From Parabacteroides gordonii MS-1 = DSM 23371 (GTDB lineage: Bacteria > Bacteroidota > Bacteroidia > Bacteroidales > Tannerellaceae): a stretch of 64,000 nt of DNA. This document shows, piece by piece, positions 54,371 to 62,715 of the stretch (position 1 is its first letter; every line of letters starts with the position of its first letter). Made by a program: the position numbers and the translations under genes. Below the pieces are notes generated by a model that worked only from the letters and a program-made list of their open reading frames with translations, ran no database searches and was not told where the DNA came from. The DNA lies in assembly GCF_000969825.1 (NCBI RefSeq), contig NZ_KQ033922.1, forward strand, positions 53,196 to 117,195, written 5' to 3'.

Positions 54371-54378
54371 CAAAGATA
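54371..54378 (-). promoter_or_regulatory. -7 box of rluF
   Basis: TATCTTTG on the minus strand, 32 bases before the ATG at 54338. Confidence 0.5.
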
Positions 54379-54410
54379 ATACAATTTATTGAACCTTCTC
54401 CATCTCGATA

Positions 54411-54460
54411 AAAAAGCAAGACTATCTGAGAGTAGAAATCAGATAGTCTTGCTTTTTATT
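54411..54460. terminator. terminator between the fimbrial operon and rluF
   Basis: Sixteen-base arms (AAGCAAGACTATCTGA and its complement) with a 9-base loop and T tracts on both strands. It ends the minus-strand fimbrial operon 20 bases after the stop at 54481. Confidence 0.8.
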
Positions 54461-54480
54461 ATAAAGTGAACAATCTTTCG

Positions 54481-57400
54481 TTACTTTACATCTACTTTTT
54501 CTGTAACGGTTTGGGTGATACTCTCTGCTTGTACCAGATAAATGCCGGGTCGTAAATATTCGATAGCAGCTACCGGAGCATTGATGTAGTTCAAGACACG
54601 TATCTGTTTACCGGAGATATCGTAAACCGTTATCTTTGTCAGAGGATCGGTAGACGAGATGTCGATTCGACCGTTTGTACTACTATAGAATATGATCCGG
54701 TTTTGGGCAACAATCTCGTTTGATGTAACGATTGATCCGTTCAGGAAATAACGTCCGGAAGTATTGCCCGGAACGGTTAATGTCAGATTGTCTGTTACCG
54801 GATAGCTCTTGCCTGCCTGTTTGTCGACAAGGGTTACATTTTGCATGGCTCCTGATACTTTGAAGCTTAACTCTACGGGGGTGGCATCTTTGCTATGGAT
54901 ACCCACCGGGATTTTGTTCAGCTCCGGCGTCACGTTGATAGCCGTCATCTGGTTGCCGGCAAGGGTGTAAACTTGCGGTGCGGCTACATCCTCGTTGATC
55001 AGCAAGGTGGCATCTTCGCCCTCCACATAGCTGTCTGATGCGGTGACAAGGCCGGCTACGACTGCGGTGTTGCGAACGCCGTCGCGGGTAGCGGTGATGC
55101 GCAATTGCGGCAGGGGTTCATCGGCAGGGGAGGAGGTAGCAGATCGCAAACCTGGTTTTCCGGTTGCCGGGGCTTTCGCAATCATGTCGGTGGTGAAAGT
55201 GGCAGAAGCCAGATCCTTCACGATGAATGACTGGAGAGGAGCAACAAACTTAGGATCTGCGTCACCTGTCGAGATGGAATATTCATCACCCAGGATATGG
55301 GTAGTCGTACCTGTAGCAGTCATGATATAGTAAGTATTTGTTGACTTACCGTTTAAGAACTTCGCCATATCCAGATGCGACATGAACGGGTTGCCGAACA
55401 TACCGCCGGTTGCCGAAACATTACAAGAAGTAACAGCACCTTTCCCTTGTTTGTCCGGACTGATATAAAAACGACCATTATCTGTACGATTAGTCAACGA
55501 TGTTTCATTTCCTTCACTACTACTCGTATTACCATAATATTTATATTTCATATCCGCTTTGGGCAGACGGAACAACACTTTATTAGTAGTACTACCAGCC
55601 GTCTTTGTCCCAATCGAAAATCCCGTACCCGGTGTGAAGGGAACATCTACATCGTTATACAAGTTCGACCAACTGCCTTTAATTCCATAATTGACTCTTG
55701 TAGAACCAGAACCATCGGGACGAACCACCGTAGCCGTTGTCTTATCCCATCCGCGCATATAGACAGCCGGCTTCCAACGGGTATAGTTTGTGTTATCATA
55801 GTTGATCTCCCCAAACGCCGGTGTTTCCTGACGTGCATACTTACCGACTGTCGAAGTTCCTATCGGTAAATACATATCCCCCGACACCACGCCTTTCAAG
55901 GGCGATGCGAGCATGTACCAGCGGTTCGGAGACATTTCATAATCTACATGAGCCTTGTTGTAGGTCAGGTATTCCGTATGCAGGATTTCCGATTCGGGCT
56001 TGATGTAGATTTCGTTGCAAGTGTTGCCGTAGAAGCGTACGCAGGAGTAGTTGTGAATTGAACTGGCTTTATCCGGATTAGCTACACTTCCGAACAACTC
56101 TCGTTCATAATCCGGGTCGGCAAGCAAATCGTACTCGATGTTCTTGGTGGGGGCACCGATAGTTGCATCCATGTTTGCCGGAGCCATATCCAACAAGGCT
56201 TTCGGATCTGTTGTCCGTTTGCTCAATTTGTATAAATGCGGATAGGCGGCATAAGCTGTACCACCATTATCGGCAATCGTCACTTTCGTGAAACGCATCG
56301 GGGTGTAGGCTTCATCGTGTGTACCATTTGTCTCGGCACTTTTTCCGCTTGCGTCCGGCATATAAAGTTCTGCATCATTAGACCGTCTCCAATGATTTGA
56401 ACCGTCGTTGTTCCAGTTGTGCATATCGGTTTCTTTTCCTACCCACGTCACGTATTCGGGGACGATTTTGAGGGTGAGCATGAAAACACGGTCGCCATAA
56501 GGTTTTGTAGAATTATCCGTCCTACCGACTACCTTGTAAGGTATTCCTACCATATACCAAAAACCTTCTTTAAAATTTTCTACGGCTTTCTTGTTGAATT
56601 GGATTTGGAAGTAGTTCTTTCTCCATTCTACATCTTTTTCTTTATCATCCACAAGGTTGTATAAAGTTCCAATTACTATTGTTTTATCCCAATTTGTGTC
56701 TGAAGTTTTGTAGACCAATATATTTTTATCATTTGTCATAACAAATTTTTCATTCTCTAATGATGTACGGGCATGAATCGGAATACGCAATGTACCGTTA
56801 TTGCTATGCATATCCTGTATTTGTACTAAACCGACACGTACGGAACGGACGTGTGAACCGTCAAATGGATTCTCATCCGGCTGGGGAGTGTCGGGATCTT
56901 CAGGATCTTTTGGATCAGGGTCTTCGGGATCGTCCGGATTGGGATCTTCAGGATCCGGCACGTCGGGATCACCCGGACCGATGGTCGGAGGTGTTCCGCC
57001 TAGAAGGAATTCGTGGGGGTCTGAACATATTACGGCTTTCTGATCCTTTAATTCCGCTTGATCCGTACGAGGAAGCATAACTCCCCATTGTAAAGTTTTA
57101 TCGGTAGGGATAGTGAAGTTAAAAGATTCTACGCCGAAAATCAATCTTCCTGTAGGAGTTGATTCGCTATATACTCCGTACTTTTTTTCTAACGCGTTTT
57201 TTATATTAATCTTTTCTGTATCACTACTACCCCTGTCATTAAACGCTGCCATTAAAGCTTCCATGATAGAGTAGCTTGTACCGTTTACAGTAATCGCTTC
57301 AGGCTTAATAAACTCATCCCATGTTCCCAAAAACCAATCAAACACAGGGTCTTTACAAGTAACCAGTTCATCTGAATTTTCATCCGGATTATATTTCAAT

Positions 57401-60132
57401 ATCCCAGTTACAGTAACTGATTTGCCTGGTTCAATATCTTTTATATCAACATTCTTGCCATCTTGCATAGCCATTACACGATCGCCAACACCTTCCAAAA
57501 CAAAAGAATTATAGAATGAACAAGTTACACACTCTCCTGAGATTGGTGTTTCAGACACTCGGGCAACATAAGTCTTATTGGCTGTAAGTTCTCCATTGAT
57601 GGATACATTGGTAGAGGTGATATAGTCGTCAGTAGTGCTATATGAACTATTACTTGAGGATTCATCAGTCCATGCCATATCCTCTATGCGAGTTGAAAGA
57701 TAAGAAACACGATAATCTGATGGCTCTTGACTATTGTATGCTATTTTAATAGGGCTACCAGTTGGAGCCATTTCTCCATTCTCATTCTCTTTTGCATTAT
57801 AAATAGCATAATAGATGCGGGTGAAATAACTAAGAGCGTTTTTTATTTCGGATTCGTTTTTTCCTTCGAAAAATTTCTTCAATAAATGTTCTTCCGGCAA
57901 CTTCATATAATCCTCATAAGATACTTGAAAATTAGAAGCAACCGGTTGATTTGCTGTCAATCCGAAATTTCTAAGCAACATATTGTAATTCGATTTAAAC
58001 TTCACCGTTTTTATCTTTTCATCACATGGGTTACCCGATTGAACGACTTGGATATCCGGTATTGTTTTGAAAATACGAATATCATCAATGGCGTAGTCGG
58101 CTCCGTCGGTGTGAGGCTCGTTGTTTTGGACTTCCAGGTAGAATTCTGTACAATCTTTTATCATCTCCTCAGAAACGATAAATTTGTAATGGAATTGTTG
58201 CCATTGCATGAGGTTCATATTAAATTTATTTCTGGTTTTTTCATTCACCTTATAGGCTTCAGGATGATTAAGATTATTTTCTTGATAATCCGTTAATGCA
58301 TCTCCTGTTGTAAATCGATGAATTATAACCTCCTCTTCTCTCTTCATGCCTTTCAATATTATATTCAGATTTGGAGCCAATGGAAGAGGATTACCTTCAG
58401 CATATATATCACATCCGGGACGAGTCATATCAGCCAACCATCCTGTTACGGTCAGTTCTGTATTGCTACAAATAGTACCTTCTATTGGTATAGAAACCAA
58501 GGTACCCGGTTCGTCAGTTGCATCTATATAATAGAAATAACCGAATTTTTCATCATCTGTACCTTTTGTTATTTCATGAGTACGGTCGTACAATGTTTTA
58601 TTTTGATAAATTTGTTTTTGATATTTATATGCACTCTCTATACGAGGAGTTATCCATTTGTATTTTCTAACACCTGTTATCAAATTGTAACATTCCTGCT
58701 TGTCTCCGGTATTGACAGTATTTTCAGTTTGGGGAGCAACTGCACTTCTAAATAAACCATACATACCTGGATATGAAGTAAAACATTCATTATTATTATC
58801 AAGTAAAGACTCACCATCTTTATATATGAAACCATAACTTGTTAGGGACTGTTTGAAAGAGCCTAAAGGATTACTAGACATATTATCTCCTTTAGATATA
58901 GATGATGGTAATTGTTTGTTTTCTTCTTTTTGATCAAAATCAACAATTCCAATCTGTCTATATTTTTTAGTATTGCCTCTGGGCCATCTCTCATCATTTT
59001 CATCTTTATTCAAATCTTTTTCCAGCTTGAACTCGGCATTTTCAATCGGATGAAAAATGAATTTGATTAAAATTGGGCTTTCACCATTATGACCTTCTAT
59101 TTTGCATACAGCCTTGATTTTAACCGTGAAGTCTTTGTTTCTGTCTATTTTTTCATCTTCTAATTGTAGTTTTTGAGTCTGTTGTAAATCCAATGGTACT
59201 TCTTTCGTTACAAGACGAAAGTCTTTAAATTCACCATCGTTTATACTATATTGAAATACTGTACCTTGATGTATAGCATCATCTTTTTTCCAAAAATAAT
59301 TATCTGGAGCATAAGGCATTGAGAAGTTTATTGATGGTGCATTTTTAGGAAAATCTATATTATAAGTTGTAGGTTCCTTCGAACTATAAGAAGGACACTC
59401 TTCCGCCTTTTTGATTATATACTTATATCGTTTCAACAAAGTAGGTTCTTTATATATACTATTGTCAGATAATATTCCATCCTGATAAATACTCACATCA
59501 CAATATACAGTGTCATTACCCGTATAGTTTTCTGGCAATGTATAGGCAATAGTAGAGGCATCAATTCCTAACCCTCTATTATAGTATCCAGTACCTTGAC
59601 TTTTCACAATAGATTCATCTTTCAATCTGTTTGACCAAATTAAACCTCCGGTATTTTCAACTTTGACAAAAAAATCACGTGTTCTGTAAATATCATTATT
59701 AGGTACACTATTGGAGCTTTTTTCATTACATAAACTCAATTGCCCACCTCTGTTGCTAGCCATAGTTACACTAACAACTCTTTCTTGATGTTTAATCGTT
59801 CCTTTTCCCGTTCCTCCATCCTTATCTTTTACATACCAATGGACAAACCAGTTGTAGGTGTTATCATATCTGGATTTCGTTTCGTCATATTTTCTTGTAT
59901 TTATATTCAACTCCGGGATCGACAATACACGTGGCTTCGCAGGGTCGACAAAAATTGTCTTCTCCTCCGTGTGTACATTGTTATGATTTTTTGAAAACTC
60001 CAGCTTAATCTTCGGCCTGGAGGCTTCTGTGCCATCCTGCCCCCACGCTACCATCCCCTCTGTCGTCAGCAGAGCGAACGACAAGAGTAGCATTCGAAGC
60101 CATCTGTCATATATTATTTTATTTCGTTTCAT
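54481..60132 (-). CDS. 1883-aa secreted protein with type IX-like sorting domain, last gene of fimbrial operon
   Basis: 1883 residues. The signal peptide ends near GMVAWGQ (about 31). The first 1040 residues are beta-rich with no repeat family I recognise. A Pro/Asp/Glu linker (DPDVPDPEDPNPDDPEDP and more) lies at about 1045-1090, followed by another 700 residues of beta-rich sequence. The last 75 residues (RIDISSTDPLTKITVYDISGKQIRVLNY ... YLRPGIYLVQAESITQTVTEKVDVK, given in part) have the pattern of a type IX secretion type A sorting domain. It follows three fimbrial genes on the same strand. By analogy with P. gingivalis Mfa5, a large T9SS-exported fimbrial protein, it may be an accessory or tip adhesin; no vWA domain was seen. 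Confidence 0.7.
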   Translation of the reverse strand: MKRNKIIYDRWLRMLLLSFALLTTEGMVAWGQDGTEASRPKIKLEFSKNHNNVHTEEKTIFVDPAKPRVLSIPELNINTRKYDETKSRYDNTYNWFVHWYVKDKDGGTGKGTIKHQERVVSVTMASNRGGQLSLCNEKSSNSVPNNDIYRTRDFFVKVENTGGLIWSNRLKDESIVKSQGTGYYNRGLGIDASTIAYTLPENYTGNDTVYCDVSIYQDGILSDNSIYKEPTLLKRYKYIIKKAEECPSYSSKEPTTYNIDFPKNAPSINFSMPYAPDNYFWKKDDAIHQGTVFQYSINDGEFKDFRLVTKEVPLDLQQTQKLQLEDEKIDRNKDFTVKIKAVCKIEGHNGESPILIKFIFHPIENAEFKLEKDLNKDENDERWPRGNTKKYRQIGIVDFDQKEENKQLPSSISKGDNMSSNPLGSFKQSLTSYGFIYKDGESLLDNNNECFTSYPGMYGLFRSAVAPQTENTVNTGDKQECYNLITGVRKYKWITPRIESAYKYQKQIYQNKTLYDRTHEITKGTDDEKFGYFYYIDATDEPGTLVSIPIEGTICSNTELTVTGWLADMTRPGCDIYAEGNPLPLAPNLNIILKGMKREEEVIIHRFTTGDALTDYQENNLNHPEAYKVNEKTRNKFNMNLMQWQQFHYKFIVSEEMIKDCTEFYLEVQNNEPHTDGADYAIDDIRIFKTIPDIQVVQSGNPCDEKIKTVKFKSNYNMLLRNFGLTANQPVASNFQVSYEDYMKLPEEHLLKKFFEGKNESEIKNALSYFTRIYYAIYNAKENENGEMAPTGSPIKIAYNSQEPSDYRVSYLSTRIEDMAWTDESSSNSSYSTTDDYITSTNVSINGELTANKTYVARVSETPISGECVTCSFYNSFVLEGVGDRVMAMQDGKNVDIKDIEPGKSVTVTGILKYNPDENSDELVTCKDPVFDWFLGTWDEFIKPEAITVNGTSYSIMEALMAAFNDRGSSDTEKINIKNALEKKYGVYSESTPTGRLIFGVESFNFTIPTDKTLQWGVMLPRTDQAELKDQKAVICSDPHEFLLGGTPPTIGPGDPDVPDPEDPNPDDPEDPDPKDPEDPDTPQPDENPFDGSHVRSVRVGLVQIQDMHSNNGTLRIPIHARTSLENEKFVMTNDKNILVYKTSDTNWDKTIVIGTLYNLVDDKEKDVEWRKNYFQIQFNKKAVENFKEGFWYMVGIPYKVVGRTDNSTKPYGDRVFMLTLKIVPEYVTWVGKETDMHNWNNDGSNHWRRSNDAELYMPDASGKSAETNGTHDEAYTPMRFTKVTIADNGGTAYAAYPHLYKLSKRTTDPKALLDMAPANMDATIGAPTKNIEYDLLADPDYERELFGSVANPDKASSIHNYSCVRFYGNTCNEIYIKPESEILHTEYLTYNKAHVDYEMSPNRWYMLASPLKGVVSGDMYLPIGTSTVGKYARQETPAFGEINYDNTNYTRWKPAVYMRGWDKTTATVVRPDGSGSTRVNYGIKGSWSNLYNDVDVPFTPGTGFSIGTKTAGSTTNKVLFRLPKADMKYKYYGNTSSSEGNETSLTNRTDNGRFYISPDKQGKGAVTSCNVSATGGMFGNPFMSHLDMAKFLNGKSTNTYYIMTATGTTTHILGDEYSISTGDADPKFVAPLQSFIVKDLASATFTTDMIAKAPATGKPGLRSATSSPADEPLPQLRITATRDGVRNTAVVAGLVTASDSYVEGEDATLLINEDVAAPQVYTLAGNQMTAINVTPELNKIPVGIHSKDATPVELSFKVSGAMQNVTLVDKQAGKSYPVTDNLTLTVPGNTSGRYFLNGSIVTSNEIVAQNRIIFYSSTNGRIDISSTDPLTKITVYDISGKQIRVLNYINAPVAAIEYLRPGIYLVQAESITQTVTEKVDVK

Positions 60133-60178
60133 CGTATTTTAATTTTGTTGTTATATCTGTTGATTATTAAGGTGAAAT

Positions 60179-60286
60179 CTACTTAGTAAGTAAGCGGGAA
60201 CTTACTCGATAAGTAGACTCGTTGTTACTTACTAAGTAGACGGATGCTTACTTTATAAGTAAACGGAGGGCTACTCGATAAGTGAG
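60179..60286. repeat. five small palindromic repeats spaced 22-24 bp
   Basis: Variants of CTTACT-n-AGTAAG/CTTACTCGATAAGTAG start at 60179, 60201, 60225, 60247 and 60271. Each is itself an inverted repeat, and the spacing alternates 22 and 24 bp. They fill most of the 194-bp gap between the minor fimbrillin and the 1883-residue protein gene. There are no unique spacers of CRISPR type. Confidence 0.65.
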
Positions 60287-60326
60287 TTTGCCGGGTCTAT
60301 AGCCGACAGTAGAAAGTTGGTTGCGG

Positions 60327-61676
60327 TTATTCAAATATGTCCACAAACTTCAATGTCACCGTAAAGGATAATGTTCGTTTTGCGTCAGGGTTTCTTACCT
60401 CCAAAATGAACGTTGCGGTTTGTGTATCGGTTGCTGCACCAATCATGCGACCGGTTATTTCTGTTCCTTTTATTGATAAATCACCGACAAGTAAGCCGTC
60501 ATCATTGTTTACTATACTGTTATCGATTGACCAGGTCAAATCATTAACATTTAGCTCTTTATTTTCTTCCAATGATTTCAATCCTTTTATTGTGATTGTA
60601 AACGGACCTCCACCTATTATCCCACAAACCAAAGATTTATCGCCATCAATATTTGTCGTCACATCCGGATACCCGCCTATCGGTGGATTTTCCCCTTTTA
60701 TGCCTAAAGTAAGTTCATAACTTGCAAATACCAAATTCAGGTTCCAAATATGATTACGCGGAATCCGTTTGACGAAAGATGTACGTTTGCTTCCACTATG
60801 TTGATTATCTGCATGTGAAAAGTTGCCGATACTGGTAGTTGCCAACACAACTTCGAAGCCTTTATCTTCTTTCGATTCGTTAATATAAATCCAATCTGAA
60901 CTTGCTTTTTGAGTATCATCAGCGGAAAGCGTTTCGTTCTGTAAAATGCTTTCAATGCTCCATCCGTCTCCTGCCGTTGGCAATATATTGTCTTCTCCCT
61001 TGTCAAATAGATGGGAACTTGTATTAAAAGGTTTTATTTCCAGATTATTGATAGTTATTTCATGTTCCGTTTCATTTTTGACGGTAACTTTTAACCGACT
61101 GACCAGGCGAATTAACCGGATTGTTTTCTTCCCGGAAGATACTGTCCACGTCTCAGAAAAACTCATCGGTAGGAATTTGTTATTATCCGGATCGAACGAG
61201 TTACTTGTCCAGGAAACCGTTTTACTAAGTAAGTCCGGCATTTGTTGTCCTTCCTCTGTTCCGATTGCTGTATTTAAAGCTGCATCATTCAACGATTCCC
61301 AATTGGCGAATGCGTAAATCTGCTTCGTCCCTTTGGTTAATGTGAATGTTCCGGAAGTCCAGCTTTCCAGCTCGCCTGTTTGTGCATCCGGATCGGTACT
61401 CAAATCAGGCTTAAACTTTTTCTCAACCGTATTGGATGCATTGACGATAAACACTACCAGTGAATTGATCTGTTCGCCATCTAAGGCATCCTTATCATTT
61501 TTGCTTGCTTTCGTTTGTAGCGATTGCGAAGCGTTGGAAATGCCTACCTGTAAGTCCACTTCTACCGTTTCCGGAAGATCGGGCGATCCTTTTTCTCCGC
61601 TTACGCAACCGAATGCGAGGAAAACGGAGAAAAAGACGGCCCATAGGGTGTTATGATAATTCAGTCGCTCTTTCAT
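60327..61676 (-). CDS. Mfa/Fim-type minor fimbrial subunit lipoprotein
   Basis: 449 residues. The signal ends in LAFGCVSGEKG (Cys about 24). The mature protein starts with VEVDLQVGISNASQSLQTKAS, followed by a long beta-sandwich. The strands LVSRLKVTVKNETEHEITINNLEIKPF and an NHIWNLNLVF segment near 330 are typical of Bacteroidetes fimbrillins and of the FimC/FimD or Mfa3/Mfa4 accessory proteins. It overlaps the upstream Mfa2-like gene by four bases, which shows translational coupling. Likely a fimbrial tip or minor subunit. Confidence 0.7.
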   Translation of the reverse strand: MKERLNYHNTLWAVFFSVFLAFGCVSGEKGSPDLPETVEVDLQVGISNASQSLQTKASKNDKDALDGEQINSLVVFIVNASNTVEKKFKPDLSTDPDAQTGELESWTSGTFTLTKGTKQIYAFANWESLNDAALNTAIGTEEGQQMPDLLSKTVSWTSNSFDPDNNKFLPMSFSETWTVSSGKKTIRLIRLVSRLKVTVKNETEHEITINNLEIKPFNTSSHLFDKGEDNILPTAGDGWSIESILQNETLSADDTQKASSDWIYINESKEDKGFEVVLATTSIGNFSHADNQHSGSKRTSFVKRIPRNHIWNLNLVFASYELTLGIKGENPPIGGYPDVTTNIDGDKSLVCGIIGGGPFTITIKGLKSLEENKELNVNDLTWSIDNSIVNNDDGLLVGDLSIKGTEITGRMIGAATDTQTATFILEVRNPDAKRTLSFTVTLKFVDIFE

Positions 61677-62698
61677 AATCCCATCTCCTCATTACCTAAT
61701 GTCAAATCTTCGAGGCGGATAATCCAGTCGTCTACCACCACTTCGAGGCAGTGTGCACGTCCGCCGGCGATATCTACATAGGCGGTGATCACATACTCGT
61801 CTTGGCGATCCAGATATTCCTGACCTTCCAGTTTATGCGATGCAATTTGCGTCAGCTTTAAGAGTTCCGTCAGGTTGACGTTGATGAAGGGCGTTTCTTC
61901 GCTCGCATAACGGATGCGTAGTGTGCCGGTTCCGTTGTCTATCAGGCGGAGTGTGTTCAGTTCGGTACAAACGGCTTCGTAGGCAACGGTTTCATTGCCG
62001 GCGGCTTTGACCGTCTCTACCTGTTGCAGGTAGGGCAACCAGGTGATGCGGGTGGGCGAAAGCGGGTTGTTGTGCGAATCGAGATCGCTGTTTGTCGTGG
62101 TGACAACGAAGTTGAATGCTTCCTTTGTCAGCTCTGTGCCCCGGTTGGCATCGATCAGGATGAAGCGTATTTTGTTGGTATTCTTCACCAACGGAAATTC
62201 GGTGTCGGTAGCACCGCCCACGGGGATCGTGTAGTTGAGTTCGCCCTGTAAAAGGCCCGACAATTCGCGGTCTACACGGTTTTCGACCGTTTGTACCGCC
62301 ATGCGGAAATCGTCGATGGGAGAACCCGGAGACGGTTCGGTCCAGGTATAATCTTGTGCATTTAATCCGGCCCACGCCAAAAGGCGGTAGTCGCCCGGAT
62401 TCAAATCGCTCAGGTCTATTTCGTTTCTGTCCAGTTCTTCGCCTTCGATTAATCTGGAAGAAAGGAATTTACCTTCGTTGTCGTAAATATACAAACGAAC
62501 GTTTTTTGCCATTTCCTGATTTTTCATTTCGTAGGCAAAAGCATCGGCATGTTTGATGTTATGACGGTATACGAAACGCAATGTGTGCCGGCAAAGAGGT
62601 AAGTCGGCATGGATATAATCGCATGAAAACAGACCGGTCAGGCAGAGTGCTGCCAGTACCGGAAAGATAAGATATATTATTTTTTTATGGTGTTTCAT
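61673..62698 (-). CDS. Mfa2/FimB-family fimbrial anchor subunit
   Basis: 341 residues. The signal peptide ends in GLFSCDYIHADLPLC, a strong signature of Mfa2/FimB-type lipoproteins, with the lipid-anchored Cys. It continues with LRFVYRHNIKHADAFAYEM, VRLYIYDNEGKFL and DLNPGDYRLLAWAGLN, all usual for this family. In P. gingivalis Mfa2 and FimB anchor the fimbria to the outer membrane and limit its length. It lies 17 bases after the Mfa1-like gene and overlaps the next gene by four bases, so the genes form one operon. Confidence 0.85.
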   Translation of the reverse strand: MKHHKKIIYLIFPVLAALCLTGLFSCDYIHADLPLCRHTLRFVYRHNIKHADAFAYEMKNQEMAKNVRLYIYDNEGKFLSSRLIEGEELDRNEIDLSDLNPGDYRLLAWAGLNAQDYTWTEPSPGSPIDDFRMAVQTVENRVDRELSGLLQGELNYTIPVGGATDTEFPLVKNTNKIRFILIDANRGTELTKEAFNFVVTTTNSDLDSHNNPLSPTRITWLPYLQQVETVKAAGNETVAYEAVCTELNTLRLIDNGTGTLRIRYASEETPFINVNLTELLKLTQIASHKLEGQEYLDRQDEYVITAYVDIAGGRAHCLEVVVDDWIIRLEDLTLGNEEMGL

Positions 62699-62715
62699 TG
62701 TTTTCTAATTTTAAT

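Noticed and set aside
60179..60286. Possible CRISPR array
   Set aside because: Repeats are 16 bases and self-complementary, the gaps are only 6-8 bases, and no cas gene is near.
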